Below, piece after piece: positions 7,515 to 16,417 of a stretch of DNA of 64,000 bases; within the stretch, counting starts at the first letter, position 1, and each line of letters begins with the position of its first letter. The stretch comes from an uncultured Mycoplasmatota bacterium. Lineage in GTDB: Bacteria > Bacillota_I > Bacilli_A > RF39 > UBA660. Below the pieces are notes generated by a model. It saw only the letters and a program-made list of their open reading frames with translations, was not told where the DNA came from and made no database searches. The stretch lies in the NCBI GenBank assembly GCA_900553395.1, contig USDJ01000007.1, positions 1-64,000 of the forward strand, read 5' to 3'. The position numbers were made by a program, and so were the translations under genes.

Positions 7515-8183
7515 GTGAAAGCAAAACGGAGATTACTGGTAGCAGTTCTATTGCTAATGGTAATAACATATAGTGCATATATGGTAAGTTCAAATTATAA
7601 TTTTGATAATTTTAATAGATTAAAAGAGGTTAAATACCATCCAAATTATATAGATGTTTCTTATGAAAAAGTAGATTCTACTAATGAGGTAGACCAGTCA
7701 GTGGATGTTAATCAAGAAGAAACAAAAGAACCTGTAGAAGAAAATACAGAAGAAGAGGTAGTTGAGGCTGATCCTATAGTTTATGATAATATGACTATGG
7801 AGGAGTTGTCAAATAAAATTGACTTATCTTTAAATTCTACAATTGCTGGTAAAGGTAACTTAATTGCTTCATATTCATTAGAAAAGGGAGTAGATCCTTA
7901 TATGGCAACAGCAATCATATTACATGAAACAGGTTGTAGCTGGGAATGCAGTTATTTAGTTAAAACTTGTAATAATGTTGGTGGTCAAAAAGGTAGTGGA
8001 TGTGGAAATTACAGCGCTTTTAATTCCCTAGATGAGGGAATTATGGCATTCATAGACAATCTATATAATAATTATGTTAGCTTAGGTTTAACAACACCAG
8101 AATTAATCAATCCAAAATATGCACAAGACCAAGGATGGTCAAAAAATGTAAATAAATATATAGAAATTATAAGGGCACAGTAA
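7515..8183 (+). CDS. Membrane-anchored or secreted glucosaminidase/lysozyme-fold protein
   Basis: The protein has a short basic N-terminus and one hydrophobic helix (about residues 7-25: LLVAVLLLMVITYSAYMV), then an acidic linker rich in Glu/Val at about 45-85, then a C-terminal hydrolase-like domain from about residue 95. That domain shows GVDPYMATAIILHETG, where the Glu is the expected catalytic acid, then CNNVGGQ and a SLDEGIMAFIDNLYNNY segment, as in peptidoglycan glucosaminidases and lytic enzymes. Four cysteines in the domain may form disulfides. The GTG at 7515 is preferred over the upstream GTG at 7482 because AGAGGTG sits just before it and the hydrophobic helix then lies at the N-terminus. 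Single gene with its own promoter and terminator. Confidence 0.75.
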   Translation: MKAKRRLLVAVLLLMVITYSAYMVSSNYNFDNFNRLKEVKYHPNYIDVSYEKVDSTNEVDQSVDVNQEETKEPVEENTEEEVVEADPIVYDNMTMEELSNKIDLSLNSTIAGKGNLIASYSLEKGVDPYMATAIILHETGCSWECSYLVKTCNNVGGQKGSGCGNYSAFNSLDEGIMAFIDNLYNNYVSLGLTTPELINPKYAQDQGWSKNVNKYIEIIRAQ

Positions 8184-8198
8184 AATGTGCTTTTTTTT
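8172..8198 (+). terminator. Terminator after the glucosaminidase-like gene
   Basis: GCACA (8175-8179) pairs with TGTGC (8186-8190), extended by G-T pairs, followed by T8. It overlaps the stop codon. Confidence 0.75.
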
Positions 8199-8262
8199 AT
8201 CTAAATAGTATTTTTTATTCTAAATGTAATACTAGTCCATATATTTTAGTATGGAGGCATAT

Positions 8263-10860
8263 ATGTATAATGGACTAAATGATGATCAAGTAGTAGATAG
8301 CAGAAAAAAGTACGGGAGTAATTTATTAAACAAAACTAAAAAAGATAGCTTTTTAAAGCTATTAATAGGCACTCTTGGAGATCCGATAATAAAGATTTTA
8401 TTAATAGCGCTTGCCATAAAGACCGTATTCTTGTTTAGGAGTTTCGATTGGTATGAGACTATCGGAATTGTAATAGCAATATTTTTAGCTTCATTTATTT
8501 CTAGTATATCTGAGTATGGTAGCGAAAAGGCGTTTGAACGTTTGCAAGAAGAAGTATCGAGAATCAAATGCAAATGTATTAGAAATTCAAAAAAAATAGA
8601 AATTCCAATTAGTGATGTAGTAGTAGGTGATATAATCTGTCTAGAAACTGGAGATAAAATTCCAGCAGATGGAATTATTGTTAAAGGTAAGATAGAGGTT
8701 GATCAATCAGCTTTAAATGGTGAAACACGTGAATCTCATAAAGAGGCATGCTTGAATTTTAATAATATAAGTGATAAAAATAGGGTGTTTAAAGGAAGTG
8801 TAGTTTATAATAATAATGCTCTTATGAAGGTTACTAGTGTTGGCGAAAATACTTTTTATGGGAAAATAGCACTTGAATTACAAGAAAAAAAGCCAGAAAC
8901 TCCATTAAAGTTAAGGCTTAGGAAATTAGCTAACTTTATAAGTAGAATAGGCTATATAGGAGCATTTTTGGTGTTCTTTTCCTATCTGTTTAAAGTAATA
9001 ATAATAAATAACAATTTTGATCCAACTTTGATTAGAGAAATGGTAACAAATTTTCCTATAATAACAGGCCATATACTATATGCCTTAACTCTTTGTGTAA
9101 CTATTATTATAGTTGCCGTACCAGAAGGATTACCTATGATGATTACACTTGTTTTGTCATCAAACATGAAAAGAATGATTAAGGATAATATTTTAGTTAG
9201 AAAATTAGTCGGTATAGAAACAAGTGGAAGTATAAATATACTTTTTACAGATAAAACGGGTACTTTAACAAAGGGAGAACTTTCTTTAGTAAAGGTTATA
9301 AATGGCGACTTAAAATCATTTAAAAGTGAACATGATTTAATAAAGTATAATGAATATTATAATTTAGTTAAAATGTCTTCTATTATCAATAATTCTAGTA
9401 CATATAGTAGTAATAAAGCTATAGGTGGTAATATTACTGATAGAGCAATTTTATCTTTCTTTAAGGACAATAATTATAAGTTTAAAAGAGATAGTTTTAT
9501 TCCCTTTGATAGTAAAAATAAATATTCTATTGCCACTATTAATGGTTTAAATCTAATAAAAGGGGCGCCAGAAAAATTAATAGATAATTGTACTACTTAT
9601 TATGATCTTAACGGTTCTTTAAAAAAAATAAATATTTTAAAAGTAAAAAGTGAAATAAAAGAACATACTAAAAATGGAATAAGAGTTTTAGTATTTGCTA
9701 CTTCTAAAAATAAAAATCCAGAAGATTTTAAAGATTTATCTTTAGTTTCAATAGTTTTAATAAAAGATGAAATTAGACCTGAAGCTAAAGAAGGAGTTAA
9801 ACTTGTTAGCAATGCTCATATAAAAACCATAATGATAACAGGAGATAATAAGGATACAGCAATATCTATAGCTCGAGAAGTGGGAATATATAAAGATGGT
9901 GACATAGTTTTAACTAGCGAAGAATTAAATAAGTTATCGGATAACGAGGTAAAGGCTAGGCTTTTAAATCTATCAATAGTAGCGCGCAGTTTACCTAGTG
10001 ATAAAAGTAGACTTGTCAGATTAAGTCAGGAACTCAATTTAGTGGTGGGTATGACTGGCGATGGAGTAAATGATGCACCAGCACTAAAAAAATCAGATGT
10101 AGGTTTTAGTATGGGTAGTGGAACAGAGGTAGCAAAAGAGGCTAGTGATATAGTAATACTAGATAATAATTTTATATCTATATCAAAAGCTATATTATTT
10201 GGCAGGACTATTTTTAAAAGTATAAGGAAATTTATTATATTACAATTAACAATAAATTTATGTGCACTTTCTCTTTCTATAATAGGGCCTTTTATTGATA
10301 TAGAAATGCCTATTACAGTTATTCAAATGTTGTGGATAAATATGATAATGGATACTTTTGCGGGTTTAGCATTTTCTTTTGAGCCTCCACTTTTAGAATA
10401 TATGAATGAGCGTCCAAAGAAAAAAGATGAAAATATAATAAATAAGTATATGATAAATGAAATATTATATACTGGAATTTATTCTTCAATACTTTGTATA
10501 TTGTTTTTAAAAATGCCTTTTATTAAAAATTTATATCGTTTTGATGTAAATAATAAATATTTATATACTGCTTTTTTTGGGTTATTTATATTTATTGATA
10601 TATTTAATTGTTTTAATGCGAGAACTCATAGAATAAATATACTAGCTAATTTATCGAAAAATAAAATGTTTATATTTATAATATCTTTTATCTGTTTAGC
10701 TCAAATAATTTTAATATATTATGGTGGATCCATTTTCAGAACTTCAGGTTTAACTTTTAAGGAATTTGAAATAATGATTATTTTAGCATTTACAGTAATT
10801 CCTTTTGACTGGATTAGAAAAATCATGTTAAAGAAAAAAGGAATAAAATACGGAGTTTGA
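8263..10860 (+). CDS. P-type Ca2+-transporting ATPase (P2 type)
   Basis: This membrane pump exports Ca2+ using ATP. The order is classic: N-terminal cation-ATPase domain (SRKKYGSNLL), helices M1-M2, actuator domain with LNGETRES (the TGE loop), M3-M4 with the ion-binding VPEGLP, phosphorylation site DKTGTLT (Asp330), nucleotide domain with KGAPE, hinge TGDGVNDAPALKKSD, and six C-terminal helices containing LWINMIMDT. The M4 PEGL and M6 motifs fit the SERCA/PMCA-like Ca2+ group rather than Na+/K+ or heavy-metal pumps. At 865 residues it has normal length. The ATG at 8263 is chosen because GGAGG (8253-8257) overlaps the upstream ATG at 8251. Confidence 0.93.
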   Translation: MYNGLNDDQVVDSRKKYGSNLLNKTKKDSFLKLLIGTLGDPIIKILLIALAIKTVFLFRSFDWYETIGIVIAIFLASFISSISEYGSEKAFERLQEEVSRIKCKCIRNSKKIEIPISDVVVGDIICLETGDKIPADGIIVKGKIEVDQSALNGETRESHKEACLNFNNISDKNRVFKGSVVYNNNALMKVTSVGENTFYGKIALELQEKKPETPLKLRLRKLANFISRIGYIGAFLVFFSYLFKVIIINNNFDPTLIREMVTNFPIITGHILYALTLCVTIIIVAVPEGLPMMITLVLSSNMKRMIKDNILVRKLVGIETSGSINILFTDKTGTLTKGELSLVKVINGDLKSFKSEHDLIKYNEYYNLVKMSSIINNSSTYSSNKAIGGNITDRAILSFFKDNNYKFKRDSFIPFDSKNKYSIATINGLNLIKGAPEKLIDNCTTYYDLNGSLKKINILKVKSEIKEHTKNGIRVLVFATSKNKNPEDFKDLSLVSIVLIKDEIRPEAKEGVKLVSNAHIKTIMITGDNKDTAISIAREVGIYKDGDIVLTSEELNKLSDNEVKARLLNLSIVARSLPSDKSRLVRLSQELNLVVGMTGDGVNDAPALKKSDVGFSMGSGTEVAKEASDIVILDNNFISISKAILFGRTIFKSIRKFIILQLTINLCALSLSIIGPFIDIEMPITVIQMLWINMIMDTFAGLAFSFEPPLLEYMNERPKKKDENIINKYMINEILYTGIYSSILCILFLKMPFIKNLYRFDVNNKYLYTAFFGLFIFIDIFNCFNARTHRINILANLSKNKMFIFIISFICLAQIILIYYGGSIFRTSGLTFKEFEIMIILAFTVIPFDWIRKIMLKKKGIKYGV

Positions 10861-10885
10861 CAATACCGCTACTAAATGATAAAAT
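10857..10885 (+). promoter_or_regulatory. Promoter of the lipoprotein gene
   Basis: TTGACA (10857-10862) overlaps the ATPase stop codon. A 17-bp spacer ends in TGA and TAAAAT follows (10880-10885). Confidence 0.8.
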
Positions 10886-10903
10886 ACACATCAAGGTGGT
10901 TGT

Positions 10904-11371
10904 ATGAAAAAAGTTTTTGTAATTTTTTTAATATTTTTGTGTATTGGTTGCAAGAAAGAAGAAAAAAATATTGTCATAAACATATATGAAAACAATAATG
11001 ATAGTGAGCTTAAAAGCGAGAAAGCTGATAATTATAACAGCACTGATGATAATAAAAATAAAAATGCTGAAGATATTTTGAACACTTCTGAAAAAGAAAA
11101 AAATGAAGAAACACAAAAGAGTAATTCGAAAGTAGATAACGTAAAATCTTGGTATAATGAAAATAAAGAAGAATTAAAAGAAAAATCAAACGAGATTTTA
11201 AAAAATGATGTTGATAAACTAAAAGATTTATATGATAAAGCGAAGGATTGGTATGGCAATAATGAAGATGAGATAAAAGAAACTACTTCTTCCGCAAAAG
11301 ATTATATTAAAGATCAATACAATTCTGATAAAGATAAACTAATAGATTTTTGGAATAATATAACAAATTAA
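10904..11371 (+). CDS. Highly charged lipoprotein of unknown function
   Basis: A 155-residue predicted lipoprotein. The signal peptide MKKVFVIFLIFLCIGC ends in a lipobox (LCIGC), so Cys16 would be acylated. The rest is very hydrophilic and Lys/Glu/Asn-rich. It contains two related segments, KSWYNENKEELKEKSNEI and KDWYGNNEDEIKETTSSA, suggesting a duplicated amphipathic helical repeat like that of stress-related or apolipoprotein-like surface helices. It has its own consensus promoter. A second lipoprotein gene follows 46 bp downstream. No enzymatic motif is visible. Confidence 0.8.
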   Translation: MKKVFVIFLIFLCIGCKKEEKNIVINIYENNNDSELKSEKADNYNSTDDNKNKNAEDILNTSEKEKNEETQKSNSKVDNVKSWYNENKEELKEKSNEILKNDVDKLKDLYDKAKDWYGNNEDEIKETTSSAKDYIKDQYNSDKDKLIDFWNNITN

Positions 11372-11417
11372 TGTATAAGTAATAGATTTGCTTCCATATT
11401 ATTAAGGGAGGGAATTT

Positions 11418-11963
11418 ATGAAAAAATTTTTAGTAGCAATTTTTACAGCTTTATTATTGTCAGGATGTTCATTGGGAAAAATGGATAACACACCAACAAA
11501 GCAGGTAGAAAAGTATTTAAATAATTATCAAACACTAGACTCTAATGTTTTAACTCAATTAGATAGTATAGTTGCTAGAGAAACATCATTTACAGATTCA
11601 CAAAAACAAGATTATAGAGATCTATTAAAAAAACATTATCAAGATTTAACTTATAATATAAAAGAAGAAACAGTAAATGGTGATAAAGCTACTGTTGAGG
11701 TTGAAATAGAAGTTAATGATTATACTAAAGCTATAAAAGAAGCTGAATCTTATAAAAAAGAAAATGAAAAAGAATTTTTAGACGAAAATAATACATTTGA
11801 TGAAAGCAAATTTAATGACTATAAGTTAGATTTGTTAAAGAAAAGTAAGGAAAGAGTTAAATATACACTATATTTTTCTTTAACTAAAACTGATGGAGAT
11901 TGGAATTTAGATAAGCTTACTGAAACTGAGCAAGAAAAAATACTTGGAATTTATGAATACTAG
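11418..11963 (+). CDS. Lipoprotein, NTF2-like/DUF-type extracellular domain
   Basis: A 181-residue lipoprotein with signal MKKFLVAIFTALLLSGC and lipobox LSGC. The mature part looks like a small alpha+beta domain: helical QVEKYLNNYQTLDSNVL, then paired strands with NGDKATVEVEIEVND and KYTLYFSLTKTDGDWNLDKL, a layout seen in NTF2-like or DUF4878-like lipoproteins of Firmicutes. Function unknown. It has a GGGAGGG ribosome-binding site and ends in a strong terminator. Confidence 0.8.
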   Translation: MKKFLVAIFTALLLSGCSLGKMDNTPTKQVEKYLNNYQTLDSNVLTQLDSIVARETSFTDSQKQDYRDLLKKHYQDLTYNIKEETVNGDKATVEVEIEVNDYTKAIKEAESYKKENEKEFLDENNTFDESKFNDYKLDLLKKSKERVKYTLYFSLTKTDGDWNLDKLTETEQEKILGIYEY

Positions 11964-11983
11964 AAAAATCTAGTATTTTTTTT
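11956..11983 (+). terminator. Terminator separating the lipoproteins from the Abi operon
   Basis: AATACTAGA (11956-11964), an AAAA loop and TCTAGTATT (11969-11977), then a T run. It marks the upstream border of the 12.0-19.5 kb operon. A TATAAT at 11993-11998 follows and may be that operon's -10. Confidence 0.88.
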
Positions 11984-12016
11984 AAAATATGATATAATTA
12001 ATATGGTGAGTAGTAT

Positions 12017-12949
12017 ATGGGTAAGAAGACTTTTAAAACCTTAGACGAACAAATAGAAATACTTAAATCTAAAGGACTTGTAATTAATGATGTAGAAAAG
12101 ACAAAAAATATTTTATTAAGAGAAAATTATTTTTTTATCAGTGGATATAGACATCTTTTTATGAAATCTTGGAAAGATATTAGCTTTATACCTGGTACTA
12201 CGTTTGAAGAACTATATGCTATGTTTATATTTGATAGAAAAGTGAGAAATATATTTTTTAAAAATCTTTTAATAATAGAAAATAATATTAAGTCTTTGAT
12301 AAGCTACCAATTATCAAAAAAATATGGATTTATGGAAAAAAACTACTTAAATCCTAAAAACTTTTCAAAAGATCCTATGAAATCTAGACAGGTACACGAT
12401 ATATTGAATAAAGTAAAAAGACAAATAAGGGTGAATGGAAAACAACATTCAGCTACTATGCACTATATTACTAATTATGGATATATACCACTTTGGATTT
12501 TAGTTAAGGTTTTGAGTTTCGGTATAGTGGCCGAATTGTATGATATACTAGATGAATCCGATCAAATAGTAATTGCTAAACTTTACGATTTAGAGGTCGA
12601 AACTTTAGTGATTTACTTATCTATTTTGTCTAACTATAGAAATTTATGTGCACACGAGGATATATTATATGATCATAGAACTCAAAAGGTTATTCCAGAT
12701 ACTAAATATCATTATTTGCTTAATATAGATATGACAAATGATGAATACAATTATGGAAAAAATGACTTGTTTTCTGTTGTTATAATAATGAAACAATTAT
12801 TAACAGATTCTGAATTTAGAGAGTTTATTAATGAAATAGGATATGAAATAGATATATTAGAAGGGAAGACTAATATTTTGCCAATTAATAATTTTCTAAA
12901 TAAAATAGGATTTCCAGATAATTGGCGTGATATAGTTAATTTAGATTAA
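12017..12949 (+). CDS. Abi_2 family (AbiD/AbiF-like) HEPN protein
   Basis: A 310-residue protein matching the abortive-infection family. The N-terminal part has KTLDEQIEILKSKGL and LLRENYFFISGYRHLF, and the central FIFDRKVRNIFF helix is typical. The C-terminal HEPN fold carries RNLCAH, with Arg208 and His213 forming the R-x4-H ribonuclease motif. Lactococcal and RM-associated relatives abort phage infection, probably by RNA cleavage; activity here is inferred. GGTGAG precedes the ATG. It is the first gene of an eight-gene operon and its stop overlaps the start of the HtrA-like gene by one base (TAATG). A toxin-like role controlled by a downstream partner is possible. Confidence 0.88.
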   Translation: MGKKTFKTLDEQIEILKSKGLVINDVEKTKNILLRENYFFISGYRHLFMKSWKDISFIPGTTFEELYAMFIFDRKVRNIFFKNLLIIENNIKSLISYQLSKKYGFMEKNYLNPKNFSKDPMKSRQVHDILNKVKRQIRVNGKQHSATMHYITNYGYIPLWILVKVLSFGIVAELYDILDESDQIVIAKLYDLEVETLVIYLSILSNYRNLCAHEDILYDHRTQKVIPDTKYHYLLNIDMTNDEYNYGKNDLFSVVIIMKQLLTDSEFREFINEIGYEIDILEGKTNILPINNFLNKIGFPDNWRDIVNLD

Positions 12950-13881
12950 TGAAAAATATAATTAAATCTTTAATTTTAGTAATTATGCTTACATTCTTGT
13001 TTGTTATATTTAGCTATAAACATAAATATAACTATATAAATAGTATAGTAAATATAGTTGGTACTAGTGGGGAAGAAGAAAAGTCAGGAGTAGGCTTCGT
13101 ATATAAAAATATTAAAAATACATCTTATGTTTTAACGAATTATCATGTAATATCAAATATGGAAAATATAAGCATATATAATAGTGATAAAAAATTTGAG
13201 ACCGCTATATTAGCATATGATGAGTATAGCGATATAGCGATATTAACTTTCAAAAACAATTTAAATATATTGCCTCTTGAAATTTCTGAGAGTAATGTTA
13301 AAACTAATGGCAAAGTATATACCTACGATTTAGATAGTAATAAAAAAATTACGGGAAAAGTAGTTTCTACCTTAGAAAAAGTTTATGTATTTAATGAAAA
13401 TATAAATAGTTCATATACTGCAATAAAAACTAATATAAAAGCTAATTATGGAATGAGTGGCAGTCCTTTATTTTATAAAGGTAAAGTAGTAGGAATGATA
13501 TCATCTATGAAAATTGATGGAAATTATTCGTTTGCTATAAATTCATCTGAAATATTAGAAATAGTAAATAAATTAGAAAATAATAATTTAAATAGACCTG
13601 TTATAGGAGCGAAAATAACCGATTCAGATAATACTGATTTGCTTAATAAATATAACATAACAGCAACTAGAAAAGGCGCAATTATATATGAAATAAAAGA
13701 TGGATATCCATTTTCAAACGCTGGACTTATGGTCGGCGATATTATATTAGAAATAGATGGAGTAAAGATTAAAAACGCAAAAGAATTACAAGATAAAATA
13801 TATAGTTATTCTTCATCAGATATTATAACTATAAAATATTATAGAGATAAATATTATGAAACAAAAGTTTCTTTGAAATAG
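12949..13881 (+). CDS. Membrane-anchored HtrA/DegP-like trypsin-fold protease with PDZ domain
   Basis: A 310-residue serine protease. An N-terminal helix (about residues 7-24) anchors it, and the trypsin-like domain lies outside. The catalytic triad is visible as His66 in LTNYHVISN, Asp95 in YSDIAILTF and Ser170 in GMSGSP. Strands such as GKVVGMISSM precede a PDZ domain at about 215-310 with GAIIYEIKDGYPFSNAGL and VGDIILEIDG. HtrA enzymes degrade misfolded envelope proteins. No ribosome-binding site of its own is obvious, so translation is probably coupled to the overlapping Abi gene. Pairing of an HEPN defence protein with an extracellular protease is unusual. Confidence 0.9.
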   Translation: MKNIIKSLILVIMLTFLFVIFSYKHKYNYINSIVNIVGTSGEEEKSGVGFVYKNIKNTSYVLTNYHVISNMENISIYNSDKKFETAILAYDEYSDIAILTFKNNLNILPLEISESNVKTNGKVYTYDLDSNKKITGKVVSTLEKVYVFNENINSSYTAIKTNIKANYGMSGSPLFYKGKVVGMISSMKIDGNYSFAINSSEILEIVNKLENNNLNRPVIGAKITDSDNTDLLNKYNITATRKGAIIYEIKDGYPFSNAGLMVGDIILEIDGVKIKNAKELQDKIYSYSSSDIITIKYYRDKYYETKVSLK

Positions 13882-13889
13882 GAGGTTTT

Positions 13890-14129
13890 ATGAAATATGG
13901 AATTAATTCTTATCAAGATAGAATTGAAAATCCAGGTTTAGGAATAATTGATTTTTCATATGTAGCTTTGCATCCAGAGTGTATATACTATATTAAAGAA
14001 AAATATATGATGGATACGACATTCAAGAGACAAATAGATGAAAAAATGACATTGGATCCTATATTTAGAGAAAAATTCTCAAGTATTTTGGGAGAAATGG
14101 ATACTGACAAAAAGGCAAAGTTAAGATAA
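13890..14129 (+). CDS. Small conserved-looking protein of unknown function (79 aa)
   Basis: Not recognised. This soluble 79-residue protein has no signal peptide and one Cys (HPECIYYIKEKY). A charged helical second half, with FKRQIDEKMTLDPIFREKFS, could be a small helical bundle. The start is clear: AGGAGG is placed 6 bp before the ATG, and it lies 8 bp after the protease. A role tied to the Abi/HtrA pair or to the later radical SAM genes cannot be told from sequence. Confidence 0.75.
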   Translation: MKYGINSYQDRIENPGLGIIDFSYVALHPECIYYIKEKYMMDTTFKRQIDEKMTLDPIFREKFSSILGEMDTDKKAKLR

Positions 14130-14133
14130 ATAT

Positions 14134-14736
14134 ATGATAAAAGTTATAAATTTTATTGTTTATTTAGCAATGATCATATTAATATCTGGATGTAGTAATA
14201 TTGGAGATAATAAAAATAGTACTTTTAATCTTAATGATAATATTTTAGTTTATGAAGATACTATTGGTCAAAATGATAACTGCGGATATTCAATGTTCGT
14301 TTTAAATTTATCTTCTGTTTTTAAAAATGTTAGTATAAGTAAAAATCGTGTTATTTATTTTCAAGATGATGATTCGAAAAAGTCTGAAGATTGGTTATCA
14401 GAAAGGGCTATTAATGAAGAACTTGGTAATTTAAAATTTGATACAGCAAAAGAAGCAATTGCCAAGGAAGTTTTAAGTATGGTAACTGGTAAAGAAGAGG
14501 GTTTATTTAATTTTTACTACAAATATGATAATCATAAATTTGTGTATAATTATGAATATATAAGATTTAAAGATTTAAAATATAAAACAAAGGCAATGGA
14601 TCTTAATAATAAAATTAATATAATTTTTAAAGATTCAATTATATTTAGTAGATCGTGTAAAGAGATTTTAGGTGAATATATAATTTTAAATGAGGCTTTA
14701 TGTAACAAATATAATCTGACTTGTGATAGATGGTGA
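14134..14736 (+). CDS. Lipoprotein of unknown function
   Basis: A 200-residue protein with signal MIKVINFIVYLAMIILISGC and lipobox LISGC, so the mature protein would be anchored outside the membrane. The mature region has scattered cysteines (DNCGYSMFVL, SRSCKEILGEY, LCNKYNLTCDRW) that could form disulfides. I recognise no domain. The ribosome-binding site is weak; the start lies 4 bp after the previous stop, so translational coupling is likely. Fourth gene of the operon. Confidence 0.75.
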   Translation: MIKVINFIVYLAMIILISGCSNIGDNKNSTFNLNDNILVYEDTIGQNDNCGYSMFVLNLSSVFKNVSISKNRVIYFQDDDSKKSEDWLSERAINEELGNLKFDTAKEAIAKEVLSMVTGKEEGLFNFYYKYDNHKFVYNYEYIRFKDLKYKTKAMDLNNKINIIFKDSIIFSRSCKEILGEYIILNEALCNKYNLTCDRW

Positions 14737-14770
14737 AGTTTTATTTAATTTGTTAGTTAGGATGTGTGTT

Positions 14771-16417
14771 ATGAGAAAAAAAGATTATTCTTCAATTATT
14801 TTAATATTAGTTTTGTGCATGATATTTATTGTACCTCAGTACGATGTTTTTGATTTTTCAAGGGTGTTTGCGTATGTGGCAGTATCTACTATTGTAGTTA
14901 CTTCCTATCTATATAAGAAGATGCCACAATTATTTGATAGCCTTATAAAGACGTTTATATTAGCTATATTATCAATATGTGCTAGAACTTTTGTTGTGGC
15001 AATTTTATTTCAAATTTTTCCAATTTATTTTTTAATTATCGAATCAGTTTTTATGATATTTAGTGTTATTATAATTTCGGTTATAAATAATAGAATATCA
15101 AAAAATAATAATCAACTTGAAAATGATTATAATTCTGTTAATCTTGAAGGAGTTATTTTAAAGTGTACTAAGTGTAATTCTAATTTAGATATTAATGACA
15201 AATTTTGTAAAAATTGTGGAACTCCATTTTCTGGTGATAATGTTAAAGTTGAGTTAGATTCTGAAGCAGTAAAGGATCATTTGGAAGATAGAATAATGCA
15301 TCAAGCTGATTTTGATATAATATTTAATTTTAGTGAGAAAACTTTATTAGAAGAATTTATAAAAAGAGAGTTATCAAAAGCTAACATTGACCCTAATTCA
15401 AAAACTATTCCAAAAGCGGTAGTTAAGAAGAAAATATTTTTTAACATATTGTTTTCAGTATTAATATTTATATATATTTCACTTATATTTTTCCATTTTC
15501 CAATATATACATATATTATAGGGCTTGTTATTTTGATTATTATACATATATTTAAAAGAAAGTATAACTTGATAAAATATTTAAAAAAGCAGATAAAATC
15601 TAGACCTAGTGAAAAAATATCAAATATAATTATGAATACAAATATAGCAACAACTTATGATAATAGTAAAATATATTCTATTGTTGGCTACTTAACAGCT
15701 ACTATATTATCATTAATAGTATTTGCTAATCCTAGAATTATATATGAAAAAATGGATAATGGATATGGAGTACGATTTTACACTTTCGGTGTCACAAATT
15801 TTGAAACTGTTGAAATTCCAGCAACGTATAAAGGTGAAAATGTTGTTAGCTTACGTGGTAATGCTTTTTCAAATATGCCATTTCTAGAGAGTGTTATGTT
15901 GCCAGATACTATTACTGAGATTAGAGGTCAGGCATTTAAAAATGATAAAAAATTGAAAAATGTTAAATTACCTAGCAAGCTAGAATATTTAGGTGGTGGA
16001 GCATTTTATAATTGCACATCTCTTGAACAAATAGAAATTCCAGATACTGTAACATATATGGGTGGTGAGATATTTTATAATGCATCTTCTTTGAAAAACG
16101 TTAAATTATCTAATAATATAACTGAAATCAGAGGAAACTCATTTGAGAATTGTACATCCCTTGAATCAATCGAAATTCCAGATAAGGTTGAAAGAATTGG
16201 TGGACATGCATTTTATGGTAATAGCTCATTAATTCAAGTATTAATTTCACCAAATAGTAAACTAAGAGAAATTGGTTCTAGTGCCTTTAGAGAGTGCTCT
16301 AGACTATATGAAATAACCGTTCCTGAAGGTGTATATATTAATATGAGAGCATTTAAAAATAGTCCAACAACCATAAACTATTATGAAAATAGTGGTGGTG
16401 AGAGTTATGAACATTAA
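14771..16417 (+). CDS. Polytopic membrane protein with zinc ribbon and BspA-type leucine-rich repeats
   Basis: About 548 residues in three parts. The N-terminus has about four hydrophobic helices. A cytosolic zinc ribbon follows, CTKCNSNLDINDKFCKNCG, around residues 137-156. Further helices (near 225-265 and 300-325) lead to an external C-terminal domain of at least five LRR_5/BspA repeats, for example VMLPDTITEIRGQAF, LPSKLEYLGGGAF and IPDTVTYMGGEIF. BspA repeats usually bind proteins or host surfaces. The ATG at 14771 is chosen because TTAGGA lies eight bases upstream and the upstream GTG (14723) would overlap the lipoprotein. Its end overlaps the radical SAM gene by 11 bp, implying coupled translation. 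Confidence 0.8.
   Translation: MRKKDYSSIILILVLCMIFIVPQYDVFDFSRVFAYVAVSTIVVTSYLYKKMPQLFDSLIKTFILAILSICARTFVVAILFQIFPIYFLIIESVFMIFSVIIISVINNRISKNNNQLENDYNSVNLEGVILKCTKCNSNLDINDKFCKNCGTPFSGDNVKVELDSEAVKDHLEDRIMHQADFDIIFNFSEKTLLEEFIKRELSKANIDPNSKTIPKAVVKKKIFFNILFSVLIFIYISLIFFHFPIYTYIIGLVILIIIHIFKRKYNLIKYLKKQIKSRPSEKISNIIMNTNIATTYDNSKIYSIVGYLTATILSLIVFANPRIIYEKMDNGYGVRFYTFGVTNFETVEIPATYKGENVVSLRGNAFSNMPFLESVMLPDTITEIRGQAFKNDKKLKNVKLPSKLEYLGGGAFYNCTSLEQIEIPDTVTYMGGEIFYNASSLKNVKLSNNITEIRGNSFENCTSLESIEIPDKVERIGGHAFYGNSSLIQVLISPNSKLREIGSSAFRECSRLYEITVPEGVYINMRAFKNSPTTINYYENSGGESYEH

Noticed and set aside
8251..8262. ATG at 8251 as the start of the Ca2+ ATPase
   Set aside because: It overlaps the GGAGG that serves the ATG at 8263.
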